NCBI RefSeq assembly: GCF_001405015.1
Contig: NZ_CYZX01000008.1
Location: 86,312-150,311 of the forward strand
Reading direction: 5' to 3'
Length of the DNA stretch: 64,000 nt
Source of the DNA: Clostridium disporicum
Lineage (GTDB): Bacteria > Bacillota > Clostridia > Clostridiales > Clostridiaceae
Positions 1 through 7,384 of this stretch are shown piece by piece (within the stretch, counting starts at the first letter, position 1; each line of letters starts with the position of its first letter). The position numbers and the translations under genes are program-made. The notes under the pieces are model-generated. The model did no database searches, was not told the DNA's origin, and saw only the letters and a program-made list of their open reading frames with translations.

Positions 1-1788
1 ACCCTTAGATTTTGACATCTTTAAGCCCTTCTTATCTAGAACGTGACCTAAGACTATACAGTTTTCAAATGGATTTCTATCAAATATAGCAGTTGAAATT
101 GCTAATAATGTGTAGAACCATCCTCTTGTTTGGTCAACAGCTTCTGATATAAATTGAGCTGGGAAGTTTTCCTCGAATAATTCCTTATTTTCAAATGGGT
201 AGTGTAATTGTGCAAATGGCATTGAACCTGAGTCAAACCAACAGTCAATAACTTCGTTAGTTCTTGTCATTTCTTTTCCACACTTTTCACACTTTAAGTG
301 AACATTGTCTATATAAGGTTTGTGTAATTCGATATCTTCTGGAACATTTATTCCCTTTTCTCTTAATTCTTCGATGCTTCCGATACATTCTTTATGTCCG
401 CATTCACATCCCCAAATTGGAAGTGGAGTTCCCCAATATCTATCTCTTGAAATACCCCAGTCGATAACATTTTCTAAGAACTTACCAAATCTACCTGTTC
501 TTATGTTATCTGGGTACCAGTTAATCTTATTATTGTTTTCTAAAAGCTTATCTCTTAGAGTTGTCATTGCAACAAACCAGCTTTCCTTTGGATAGTAAAG
601 AAGTGGTGTGTCACATCTCCAACAATGTGGATATGAGTGAAGGTGTCTTTCTGATTTAAATAACTTGTTGTTTTCTTCAAGCCATTTACAGATGCTTTCA
701 TCACATTTCTTAACGAATTTTCCTGCCCATGGAGTAACTTCTTCTACGAATCTACCTTCTCTGTCAACTAAGTTAATGAAAGTGATTCCATTAGCTTTAG
801 CTACTAAGCTGTCATCTTCACCGTAAGCTGGAGCTATATGAACTATACCAGTACCATCTGATAAAGTAACGTAATCACCGTGAATTACTTCAAATGCTTT
901 ACCTTCAACTTTACCGAAAGGCATTAATTGTTCATACTTAGTTCCTAAAAGTTCAGTTCCAGGGAATTCTCTAACTATTTCATAATCTTCGCCTAAAACT
1001 TTCGCTGCTAAATCTTTAGCTAATATTAATGTTTCTTCTCCAACTTTTGCTTCTACATAAGTGTATGCTTTGTTTATACATAAAGCTAAGTTTGAAGGTA
1101 ATGTCCAAGGAGTTGTTGTCCAAGCTAAGATATACTTATTCTCTTCTCCTTCAACTTTAAATTTAGCTATACAAGTTAAGTCCTTAACGTCTTTATATCC
1201 TTGAGCAACTTCGTGAGATGATAATGCAGTTCCACATCTTGGGCAGTATGGCATTACTTTGTGTCCTTCATATAAAAGACCTTTATCCCACATTTGTTTT
1301 AATGCCCACCAAACTGATTCGATGTATGGGTTATGATAAGTTACATATGGATTTTCCATATCAACCCAATAACCGATTTGGTTAGTCATCTTTTCCCACA
1401 TACTTACGTAAGTAAATACGCTTTCTTTACATTCTTTAACGAATTTTTCAACTCCGTACTCTTCTATTTGTTCTTTACCTGAAATTCCAAGCTTCTTTTC
1501 GATTTCAAGTTCAACTGGAAGTCCGTGAGTATCCCAACCAGCTTTTCTTATAACCTTATATCCCTTCATAACCTTGTATCTTGGGATTATATCCTTCATA
1601 ACTCTTGTTAAAACGTGTCCTACGTGAGGTCTACCGTTTGCTGTTGGAGGTCCATCATAGAAAGTGAAATATTCACCATCTTGGTTCATATCAAAATTCT
1701 TTTTTATGACATTTCTTGCAGTCCAAAGATTTGCAACTTCTTTTTCTAAGCCAACAAAACCATTTGGAAGTTCTACTTTTTTGTACAT
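1..1788 (-). CDS. ileS: Isoleucyl-tRNA synthetase, N-terminal 596 residues (3' end outside window)
   Basis: Class I aminoacyl-tRNA synthetase that charges tRNA-Ile in the cytoplasm. The reading frame is open from the ATG at 1788 to the window edge. It begins MYKKVELPNGF and shows the class I HIGH signature as HVGH (residues 55-58). The KMSKS loop is the last thing visible (residues 590-594, bases 7-21), so the catalytic core and the editing insertion are inside the window and the anticodon-binding C-terminus is outside. The start follows a GGGAGAAGC ribosome site. Expression is predicted to be controlled by the T-box leader directly upstream. No frameshift is visible. Confidence 0.97.
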   Translation of the reverse strand, partial: MYKKVELPNGFVGLEKEVANLWTARNVIKKNFDMNQDGEYFTFYDGPPTANGRPHVGHVLTRVMKDIIPRYKVMKGYKVIRKAGWDTHGLPVELEIEKKLGISGKEQIEEYGVEKFVKECKESVFTYVSMWEKMTNQIGYWVDMENPYVTYHNPYIESVWWALKQMWDKGLLYEGHKVMPYCPRCGTALSSHEVAQGYKDVKDLTCIAKFKVEGEENKYILAWTTTPWTLPSNLALCINKAYTYVEAKVGEETLILAKDLAAKVLGEDYEIVREFPGTELLGTKYEQLMPFGKVEGKAFEVIHGDYVTLSDGTGIVHIAPAYGEDDSLVAKANGITFINLVDREGRFVEEVTPWAGKFVKKCDESICKWLEENNKLFKSERHLHSYPHCWRCDTPLLYYPKESWFVAMTTLRDKLLENNNKINWYPDNIRTGRFGKFLENVIDWGISRDRYWGTPLPIWGCECGHKECIGSIEELREKGINVPEDIELHKPYIDNVHLKCEKCGKEMTRTNEVIDCWFDSGSMPFAQLHYPFENKELFEENFPAQFISEAVDQTRGWFYTLLAISTAIFDRNPFENCIVLGHVLDKKGLKMSKSKG

Positions 1789-1940
1789 ATTGCTTCTCCC
1801 TTCTCTTAATGTAATTACTTATTTTGCTTTAAATTGAAATAATAAATATTTTTACATTATCCTTAGTATCAACATCTTTAGTATCAACCTTTAAATAAGA
1901 AAAATTACTTAAATTAAATATATATAATTTTTATATAATA

Positions 1941-1967
1941 AAAAAACTCCATCCAAAAGGACGAAGT
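1941..1967 (-). terminator. T-box regulated terminator before ileS
   Basis: On the minus strand ACTTCGTCC and GGATGGAGT form a 9-bp stem with a UUUU loop, followed by seven U residues. Its 5' arm lies just downstream of the T-box core, so terminator and antiterminator should be alternative folds. Confidence 0.9.
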
Positions 1968-2200
1968 GTTATTCGCTATACCACCTATGGTTATTAAGCT
2001 CACATTATATATAAAACGAGCCATATCTTCAGATACTATCATATCCTATCCTTTAACGCAGGATTACGGGATAGCTTAATTGTCAAACTTTCAGCCTCCA
2101 ACTCATAGGTGATTTTCTTAAAGCATTTCTATGATTTCACACCAACCAATCACTCTCTTAAAGAAAAAACTTAAATACTTTTCCTAATCATAGTTTTTAA
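1941..2200 (-). promoter_or_regulatory. T-box riboswitch leader of ileS
   Basis: On the minus strand the leader carries the T-box core AGGTGGTATAGCG (1974-1986), which pairs with the acceptor end of uncharged tRNA. Upstream is a stem I region with a GGTTGGTGTGA apical loop closed by TGATT/AATCA. A strong terminator sits just after the T-box. In the 3' side of stem I the triplet AUC followed by A lies at 2111-2113. This is an Ile codon, so it is the likely specifier and agrees with the gene. Predicted action: uncharged tRNA-Ile stabilises the antiterminator and lets transcription enter ileS. The specifier is placed by eye, not by folding. Confidence 0.92.
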
Positions 2201-2207
2201 CGGTTCT

Positions 2208-2236
2208 ATTATATATTATGAAAAGTTCATTGTCAA
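2208..2236 (-). promoter_or_regulatory. Sigma-A promoter of the ileS leader
   Basis: Minus-strand TTGACA (2231-2236), 17-bp spacer, TATAAT (2208-2213): a perfect consensus promoter. Predicted start is near 2200, just ahead of T-box stem I. Confidence 0.9.
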
Positions 2237-2334
2237 TTACATCCAAAAACTGTTTTATTTTATAATATTAGTTTTAATAAAATACTTTACTATCAAAAGA
2301 CGAATAATAATAGCATACTTAGTATAAAGTTTGC

Positions 2335-2353
2335 ATTAATAATCATTATTAAT
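2335..2353. promoter_or_regulatory. Fur-box-like 19-bp palindrome
   Basis: ATTAATAATCATTATTAAT is a perfect 9-1-9 inverted repeat. Its core closely resembles the Fur 7-1-7 motif TGATAATNATTATCA. It ends 5 bp before the -35 box of the BFD-type gene, a position suited to repression by an iron regulator. The assignment to Fur is inference; AT-rich palindromes occur by chance in such genomes. Confidence 0.55.
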
Positions 2354-2358
2354 TAATA

Positions 2359-2387
2359 TTGACTTTTGTTTTTTCTATTATTATAAT
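2359..2387 (+). promoter_or_regulatory. Sigma-A promoter of the BFD-type gene
   Basis: TTGACT (2359-2364), 17-bp spacer, TATAAT (2382-2387). It lies 66 bp before the start codon and directly after the Fur-like palindrome. Confidence 0.85.
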
Positions 2388-2453
2388 TAAATCATAGATT
2401 ATTATATTAGTTCTCTAATAAGATGGTTCTTAATATTTAGGAGTGGATACACT

Positions 2454-2675
2454 ATGGAAAACAATAATTTAAATCAAGAGATTCTTGATAAGATAACTAA
2501 GGTTTGTGTATGTAAAGCTATTTCTAGAGCAACAATTAAAGACGTAATAGCTAAAGGAGCTCATACTGTTGATGATGTTGTAAAAGTAACTGGTGCTTGT
2601 ACTGGTGGCTGCAAAGGCTTTAGATGCAAAGATAAAATTCAAACTTTAATAAACGATCATTTAAATAGTAATTAA
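2454..2675 (+). CDS. BFD-like [2Fe-2S]-binding protein
   Basis: Small (73 aa) protein of the bacterioferritin-associated ferredoxin (BFD)-like fold, which binds a [2Fe-2S] cluster through four cysteines. Visible cysteines are C18-V-C20 and C49-x3-C53, with a further C58. The pattern CxC, about 29 residues, CTGGC fits the family, and the length is typical of stand-alone BFD proteins. The ATG follows AGGAGTG with good spacing. It is transcribed alone, from a promoter with a Fur-like palindrome to a terminator at 2711. Known BFD proteins release iron from bacterioferritin or pass electrons; which role applies here cannot be told, as no ferritin gene is adjacent. Confidence 0.85.
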   Translation: MENNNLNQEILDKITKVCVCKAISRATIKDVIAKGAHTVDDVVKVTGACTGGCKGFRCKDKIQTLINDHLNSN

Positions 2676-2710
2676 CATTAACTTTAATATACATATCCCC
2701 AAATATGTAG

Positions 2711-2745
2711 AATATCCTATAATTTATATTGTAGGATATTTTTTT
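2711..2745 (+). terminator. Rho-independent terminator after the BFD-type gene
   Basis: AATATCCTAT and GTAGGATATT form a stem (one wobble pair) followed by seven T. Confidence 0.9.
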
Positions 2746-2754
2746 GCAACTAAA

Positions 2755-2787
2755 ATGAACTAGCAATATAAAATATTACTAGTTCAT
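2755..2787. terminator. Inverted repeat in the 2746-2991 gap, possible weak terminator for the ABC-F gene
   Basis: ATGAACTAG (2755-2763) and CTAGTTCAT (2779-2787) are perfectly complementary with an AT loop that can extend the stem. On the minus strand it is followed only by TTTTAGTTG, so termination would be weak. It lies about 200 bases after the ABC-F stop codon. Nothing else is recognisable between 2790 and 2991. Confidence 0.4.
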
Positions 2788-2991
2788 CTACAGTAGCATA
2801 GGTATTGAGTTATCTTTACCCATCCTTGCTACATTAATAGTATGTGATTTTTTCTTTTAATTATACATAAGTGAAGTCTAAGTTTTCGATTCACTCATAC
2901 AAACTTGACTAAAAGTCCAAATTTTAATTTGGTTACTTGAAGTTACACTGTAAGTGTACATCTACTAAATATATATTGGTAGTATTTTTCA

Positions 2992-4914
2992 CTACTTATT
3001 ATTTTTCTGTTCTTCTATTTTTTGAGCTAAATCATTTAAATATTCCCATCTTTCATATTTATGTTCTAATTCAGCTTCAACCTCTTCTTTTTCCTTCATC
3101 AATTCTTGAAGTTTTCCAAAATCTCTAGAGTTTTTTTCCATTAATATATCTATTTCAGATATTTTATTTTCTAAGTTTTCTATATCTTCATCAATAGTTT
3201 CAAATTCTCTTTCTTCTTTATAAGTAAATTTTAACTTTTTCTCTTTTACTCTTTCTTTTTTCTCAGATAAATCTTTAGGCTTCTCTGAAGCTTTTTCTTG
3301 TTTATTTATAGCTTCCTCATATTCTTTAGTTAATAGGTAATCGCTATAGTTTCCTGTGTATATTCTTATATTACCATTACCTTCATAAGCAAAAATTTTA
3401 TTACATATTCTATCTAAGAAATATCTATCATGGGATACAGTTATAACTACTCCACCGAAGTCATCAAGATAATCTTCTAATCTCTTAAGAGTTTCTATAT
3501 CTAAATCGTTAGTAGGCTCATCTAATAAAAGTACATTAGGGGAATCCATAAGAACTCTTAAAAGATGAAGTCTTCTTCTTTCTCCACCTGATAACTTTCC
3601 AATTGGAGTCCATTGTAAAGTTCCATCAAATAAGAACTTTTCACACATTTGAGATGCAGTTATTCTTTCTCCTGTAGCTGTTTGTAAATACTCTGCTACT
3701 TCTTTTATATACTCAATAGCTCTCATATCTGGATTCATGTGCTCATCATCTTGAGAGAAGCAAGCTATTCTAACTGTTTCCCCTTTTACGATTTCTCCAC
3801 TATCAGGTTTTAATTTCTCTTCTAACATTTTAATTAATGTAGATTTACCTACACCATTTTCACCAACTATACCTATTCTATCTTGTCTAGTCACAATATA
3901 GCTAAAATCTTTTATTAACTGCTTATCGCCAAAGCTCTTAGATATATTTTCAATTTCAATTATCTTCTTACCAAGTCTACTTCCCATAACTGATATTTCA
4001 ACATTTTCAGATTGTTCATATACCTTTCGATTAACAAGTTCATCAAATCTATCTAATCTTGCTTTTTGTTTAGTTGTTCTAGCCTTTGCACCTCTTCTAA
4101 CCCACGCAAGCTCTTTTCTTATAAGGTTTTGTCTCTTTTCTTCTGATGCTTGCTCAATTTCCATTCTCTCCATCTTCTTTTCCAAGAAAACAGAGTAATT
4201 ACCTTCATAGCTAAACAGTCTTCCTTGGTCCAATTCTAAAATTCTGTTTGTAACTCTATCTAAGAAATATCTATCGTGAGTTATCATTAATAAAGCACCT
4301 TTTCTGCTATTTAAATATTCTTCTAACCAGTTTATAGTTTCATTATCTAGATGGTTAGTAGGCTCATCTAGTATTAATAATTCACATGGAGTTATTAATG
4401 CAGAAGCAAGCATTACTCTCTTCTTTTGTCCCCCAGAAAGAGTACTTACCTTTGCTTCAAAATCATTTATTCCAAGCTTAGTTAATACTACCTTTGCTTC
4501 ACTTTCTAGTCCCCAAAGATTTAAAGCATCTATTTTTCCTTGAAGCTTTATTAACTTATTATTTAAATCTTCATTAGAAGGATTTTTACTTATTTCTTCT
4601 AATACTTCTTCATAATCTCTTAATAAACTCATTTCTTCAGAGTTTCCTCTAAATACTTGCTCTATAACTGTTGCATTTTCATCATAGTTAGGACTTTGTG
4701 AAAGATATTCTATTCTTACTCTATTTCCTTTAGTTACAGTTCCTGAATCTGGCTCTTCAACACCTGCAATTATTTTTAAAAATGTTGATTTCCCAGTACC
4801 ATTCACTCCTATGATACCTATTTTTTCGCCTTCATTTATTCCTAATGATATATTATCTACTAATATTTTTTCCGAATAACTTTTACTTATATTTTCTAAT
4901 GTAATTAAATTCAT
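2992..4914 (-). CDS. ABC-F family ATPase, Uup/YfmR-like
   Basis: Soluble tandem ABC ATPase without membrane segments (640 aa). ABC-F proteins bind the ribosomal E site and help stalled or difficult translation. First domain: Walker A GVNGTGKST (36-44), signature LSGGQ and Walker B ILDEPTNHLD. Second domain: Walker A GENGVGKST, LSGGERRR and LLDEPTNDLD. Both look catalytically competent. A charged inter-domain linker and a C-terminal coiled-coil region of roughly 90 residues, rich in Lys/Glu, match the Uup/YfmR subgroup instead of the shorter EttA. The ATG follows GAGGATG. It is transcribed alone. The exact subfamily and any antibiotic-resistance role cannot be settled by eye. Confidence 0.9.
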   Translation of the reverse strand: MNLITLENISKSYSEKILVDNISLGINEGEKIGIIGVNGTGKSTFLKIIAGVEEPDSGTVTKGNRVRIEYLSQSPNYDENATVIEQVFRGNSEEMSLLRDYEEVLEEISKNPSNEDLNNKLIKLQGKIDALNLWGLESEAKVVLTKLGINDFEAKVSTLSGGQKKRVMLASALITPCELLILDEPTNHLDNETINWLEEYLNSRKGALLMITHDRYFLDRVTNRILELDQGRLFSYEGNYSVFLEKKMERMEIEQASEEKRQNLIRKELAWVRRGAKARTTKQKARLDRFDELVNRKVYEQSENVEISVMGSRLGKKIIEIENISKSFGDKQLIKDFSYIVTRQDRIGIVGENGVGKSTLIKMLEEKLKPDSGEIVKGETVRIACFSQDDEHMNPDMRAIEYIKEVAEYLQTATGERITASQMCEKFLFDGTLQWTPIGKLSGGERRRLHLLRVLMDSPNVLLLDEPTNDLDIETLKRLEDYLDDFGGVVITVSHDRYFLDRICNKIFAYEGNGNIRIYTGNYSDYLLTKEYEEAINKQEKASEKPKDLSEKKERVKEKKLKFTYKEEREFETIDEDIENLENKISEIDILMEKNSRDFGKLQELMKEKEEVEAELEHKYERWEYLNDLAQKIEEQKNNK

Positions 4915-5027
4915 AAAATCATCCTCTTCATTTTCGAATCTTATGTTCTTATTATAATATAACTACTAGCTTTATTAAATGTTATGTATAATAAAATAAT
5001 ACTAAATAAAAATCAAAGGAGTCATTT

Positions 5028-5681
5028 ATGGATAAAAATAAAATGATAAAGAATACTAAAGACTTCGTAAAAGAAAAGCTATACGGTAAATGTAGTGGCC
5101 ATGATTGGTTTCATATAGAAAGAGTTTATAATTTAGCTAAATTTATTGGTGAAAAGGAAAATGCTGACCTTTTTATAGTCGAAATGACTGCATTATTACA
5201 TGATATTGATGATTGGAAATTTTCAGATGGTACTGAAACTAATACTACTGTTACAGAAAACTTTTTAAATTCTATAGATGTATCTAAAGATGATATAAAT
5301 AAAATTATATCTATTATTAAAACTATGTCCTTTAAAGGTGGTGTAGTAGATTCTACTCAAATTTCTATTGAAGGTAAGGTCGTTCAAGATGCTGATAGAC
5401 TAGATGCCATTGGTGCTATTGGAATAGCTAGAACTTTTGCTTATGGTGGTAGTAAAAGAAGACCTATTTATGACCCATCTGTAGCTCCAATCAACTTTGA
5501 AAGTTTAGAACAAGTTAAAAACCTAGAAAATCATACTGTAAATCATTTTTACGAAAAACTATTAAAGCTAAAAGACCTAATGAATACAAAAACAGCTAAA
5601 GAAATAGCTAAAAAAAGACATGAATTTATGGAAAGCTTTTTAGATGAGTTTTATTCTGAGTGGAATTTTCCTGGGAAATAA
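5028..5681 (+). CDS. HD-domain phosphohydrolase, YpgQ/YedJ type
   Basis: 217-residue cytoplasmic HD-superfamily metal-dependent phosphohydrolase. The metal-binding residues stand out: H25 in SGHDWFHIERV, the HD pair H58-D59 in LLHDIDDW, and a later aspartate in VVQDADRLDAIGA. This arrangement fits the YpgQ/YedJ group, for which nucleotide pyrophosphohydrolase activity has been described. The substrate here is unknown. The ATG follows AAAGGAGT at good spacing. The gene stands alone between the divergent ABC-F gene and the convergent MerR-type gene. Confidence 0.85.
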   Translation: MDKNKMIKNTKDFVKEKLYGKCSGHDWFHIERVYNLAKFIGEKENADLFIVEMTALLHDIDDWKFSDGTETNTTVTENFLNSIDVSKDDINKIISIIKTMSFKGGVVDSTQISIEGKVVQDADRLDAIGAIGIARTFAYGGSKRRPIYDPSVAPINFESLEQVKNLENHTVNHFYEKLLKLKDLMNTKTAKEIAKKRHEFMESFLDEFYSEWNFPGK

Positions 5682-5764
5682 TATTAGGCAATAATTGGTG
5701 CAGTTATTATAGTTAATAATATTCATAATAGCAAATTACTATTAAAACTTATATAAAAAACATT

Positions 5765-5809
5765 AAAAGTAGCCTTAGTTAATCGCTATAAATAACTAAA
5801 GCTACTTTT
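5765..5809. terminator. Bidirectional terminator hairpin
   Basis: AAAAGTAGC-CTTAGTTA and TAACTAA-AGCTACTTTT form a long stem around an 11-base loop, between the convergent HD-domain and MerR-type genes. Confidence 0.8.
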
Positions 5810-5844
5810 CACATCTATTTTAATTATATATTATTCTTACACTA

Positions 5845-6774
5845 TTAATCATTATCTTTAGATATTATTACTCTCATATTTTCATCATATTTAATCCCTA
5901 ATTCCTTAGATAGCTTATCATTTAACTTTGTAAGTTTATCATGATACTCTTTATACTCACTACTTAATATTTTCATGTTAGGTAAAAATATATCATAGTA
6001 TCCACTGCTATTAAAAAATTCATTAAGTTGCTTTTTAAACTTATAAAAAGGATTCATAACTTTTAATAATGATTTATCATTTTGTTTTTCTATATTATCC
6101 AATAATTTTTGCTTATACTTTTCTAATTCTTCGCCTTCTGCATTTAGCATATTGTTTATTTCATTTCTTGTATCATCATTTATTTTCTTTGCTATTTCAT
6201 CACTTATATTCTCATATCCAATTTGAATAAATCTAGGTATTTTTATTTCAGGAACATTATCTAAAAATTCAACAATATTAATCCATGCTTCATATTTATC
6301 AGGAGTATCTATAGGTTCATTTAAGTATGGTGCAAAATGATATGCTAAATATTTTCCCATTCCATCAGGAAAAGCTCTAATCAACTCTCTCTTAATAAAT
6401 TCTCCATTATTTTTTTCACTTTCAATAATCTCATCATTTAATTGTTTTATTGAAATTCTATCGAAGTTATTTTCTATTATTTCTTCTAAATATCTCTTTT
6501 GCATTTTTATTTGAATTTCTTTATTTTGTTTATCTTTAATAATGTTATTAATTATATCTTTCTTATCTCTACTCTTTATTATTACCTTAATATCTTTAAT
6601 GCTTATATCTAATTTTCTATACAAGGATATTTCATTTAATAAAGCTATATCCTCTTGTGAATAATTTCTATATCCATTATCGCTCTTTATAGGCTTTATT
6701 AATCCTTGTTTTTCATAATATTCAATTGCTTTCTTTGTTAAGCCTGTTAATTTACATACTTCATTTATTAACAT
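5845..6774 (-). CDS. MerR-family transcriptional regulator with long C-terminal domain
   Basis: 309 aa. Residues 1-70 form a MerR-type winged helix-turn-helix: LTKKAIEYYEKQGLIKP followed by NGYRNYSQEDI. Next come a charged dimerisation helix and an approximately 200-residue C-terminal region that I do not recognise. No cysteine cluster for metal sensing is visible, so it is more likely an effector-binding regulator of the multidrug or stress type than a metal sensor. The ATG follows AGAGGTGG. The promoter has a 19-bp spacer, as expected for MerR control, which suggests autoregulation. The neighbours do not reveal a target. Confidence 0.85.
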   Translation of the reverse strand: MLINEVCKLTGLTKKAIEYYEKQGLIKPIKSDNGYRNYSQEDIALLNEISLYRKLDISIKDIKVIIKSRDKKDIINNIIKDKQNKEIQIKMQKRYLEEIIENNFDRISIKQLNDEIIESEKNNGEFIKRELIRAFPDGMGKYLAYHFAPYLNEPIDTPDKYEAWINIVEFLDNVPEIKIPRFIQIGYENISDEIAKKINDDTRNEINNMLNAEGEELEKYKQKLLDNIEKQNDKSLLKVMNPFYKFKKQLNEFFNSSGYYDIFLPNMKILSSEYKEYHDKLTKLNDKLSKELGIKYDENMRVIISKDND

Positions 6775-6793
6775 ATAACCACCTCTAATTTAG

Positions 6794-6824
6794 ATGTTAA
6801 TCTAATGCCCTAGGTATCAGTCAA
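6794..6824 (-). promoter_or_regulatory. MerR-type promoter with 19-bp spacer
   Basis: Minus-strand TTGACT (6819-6824) and TAACAT (6794-6799) are 19 bp apart, with CCTAGG inside the spacer. A 16-bp dyad TTAGAT-GTTA-ATCTAA (6790-6805) overlaps the -10 box. Over-long spacers with dyads are the hallmark of MerR-controlled promoters. Confidence 0.5.
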
Positions 6825-6936
6825 TAACAATTTATTACTTTTAAATTTTCATATTCTTTGGATACGGTTCTCAGTAACTATTGCAAGTACTAATAGTTTT
6901 ACCATTTTATTCTTCTGTTTGTTTTCTACATAATTA

Positions 6937-6945
6937 TGGTATAAT
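6937..6945 (+). promoter_or_regulatory. Extended -10 promoter of the toxin mRNA
   Basis: TGG followed by TATAAT (6940-6945) is an extended -10 element; the -35 is weak. Predicted start is near 6952, giving an mRNA of about 290 nt ending at the terminator at 7240. Confidence 0.65.
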
Positions 6946-6982
6946 TCTAAAGTACAATTTAAAAGTTGAATGTGGGCTACTG

Positions 6983-7017
6983 GTATCACTCACCTTTCTT
7001 GTGAAAGGAGGTGATAC
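6983..7017 (+). promoter_or_regulatory. Hairpin sequestering the toxin Shine-Dalgarno
   Basis: TATCACTCACCTTTC (6984-6998) can pair, with small bulges, to GAAAGGAGGTGATA, which contains the AAAGGAGG ribosome site of the toxin. Such sequestration is a known feature of type I toxin mRNAs. Confidence 0.65.
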
Positions 7018-7019
7018 TA

Positions 7020-7121
7020 ATGAGTAACGATGATTTAATGTTACTATTTACAGCAGGTATATTCTTAATAGCATTATTAACATTTATAGTGTTACTTATA
7101 GAAAAAATCTCAAAAAAATAG
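7020..7121 (+). CDS. Holin-like type I toxin peptide (33 aa)
   Basis: A 33-residue peptide beginning MSNDDLMLLFTAGIF and ending IEKISKK. It has a short acidic/polar N-terminus, one strongly hydrophobic helix of about 20 residues (roughly 6-27) and a basic tail. This is the layout of the putative holin-like toxin (Hol_Tox, TxpA/BsrG-like) membrane peptides, which depolarise the cell's own membrane. The start codon follows a very strong AAAGGAGG that is buried in a hairpin. Surrounding signs of a type I module are 5'-3' mRNA complementarity, a terminator at 7213-7240 and a convergent antisense candidate. Gene finders commonly miss it because of its size. Confidence 0.75.
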   Translation: MSNDDLMLLFTAGIFLIALLTFIVLLIEKISKK

Positions 7122-7157
7122 TAGCCCCATCTCGCAATTGGAAAGCTACTATTTTTT
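7116..7157. terminator. Hairpin at the toxin stop codon, likely antisense RNA terminator
   Basis: AAATAGTAGC (7116-7125, includes the toxin stop) and GCTACTATTT (7145-7154) form a 10-bp stem with T-runs on both strands. Confidence 0.7.
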
Positions 7158-7173
7158 ATCTAATAAAAACATA

Positions 7174-7188
7174 GTGATACCAGTTGCC
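7174..7188 (+). promoter_or_regulatory. 3' UTR segment complementary to the toxin mRNA 5' end
   Basis: GTGATACCAGTTGCC (7174-7188) is complementary to GGCTACTGGTATCAC (6975-6989) with one mismatch. This allows the long-range 5'-3' pairing seen in type I toxin mRNAs such as bsrG and txpA. Confidence 0.6.
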
Positions 7189-7212
7189 TAAGCAACTAGA
7201 ATTGTATATTTA

Positions 7213-7240
7213 GTAGAGTGTTGACGCACTCTACTTTTTT
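7213..7240 (+). terminator. Terminator of the toxin mRNA
   Basis: GTAGAGTG and CACTCTAC form an 8-bp stem around TTGACG, followed by TTTTTT. Confidence 0.9.
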
Positions 7241-7334
7241 ATTTTCTGAACTTCTTATTTATATTATATCAAATTTTTATAAAAAATAAACTTAAATATA
7301 TTTAATAATAATATCTTTATAAAAATATGTTGTG

Positions 7335-7369
7335 GCAAAAAAGTGCTCCCCTATTTAAGAGTAGCACTT
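7335..7369 (-). terminator. Terminator after the PepSY lipoprotein gene
   Basis: Minus-strand AAGTGCT and AGCACTT stem (7341-7347 with 7363-7369) followed by a run of T. Confidence 0.75.
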
Positions 7370-7384
7370 CTTTCTTAGTATACG

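Larger units (their letters stand above)
7108..7256 (-). ncRNA. Candidate antisense antitoxin RNA
   Basis: On the minus strand a TATAAT (7263-7268) with a weak -35 could start an RNA near 7256. It would run through the toxin 3' UTR and stop at the hairpin 7116-7157, whose minus-strand copy is followed by seven T. The RNA of about 150 nt would overlap the 3' end of the toxin mRNA, as RatA and SR4 do with txpA and bsrG. Promoter and ends are inferred from sequence only. Confidence 0.5.

Noticed and set aside
264..595. Plus-strand open frames of 67 and 91 codons opposite ileS
   Set aside because: They lie antisense to a clear, conserved ileS frame, lack ribosome sites and have low-complexity Leu/Ser/Ile content typical of complement-strand shadows.
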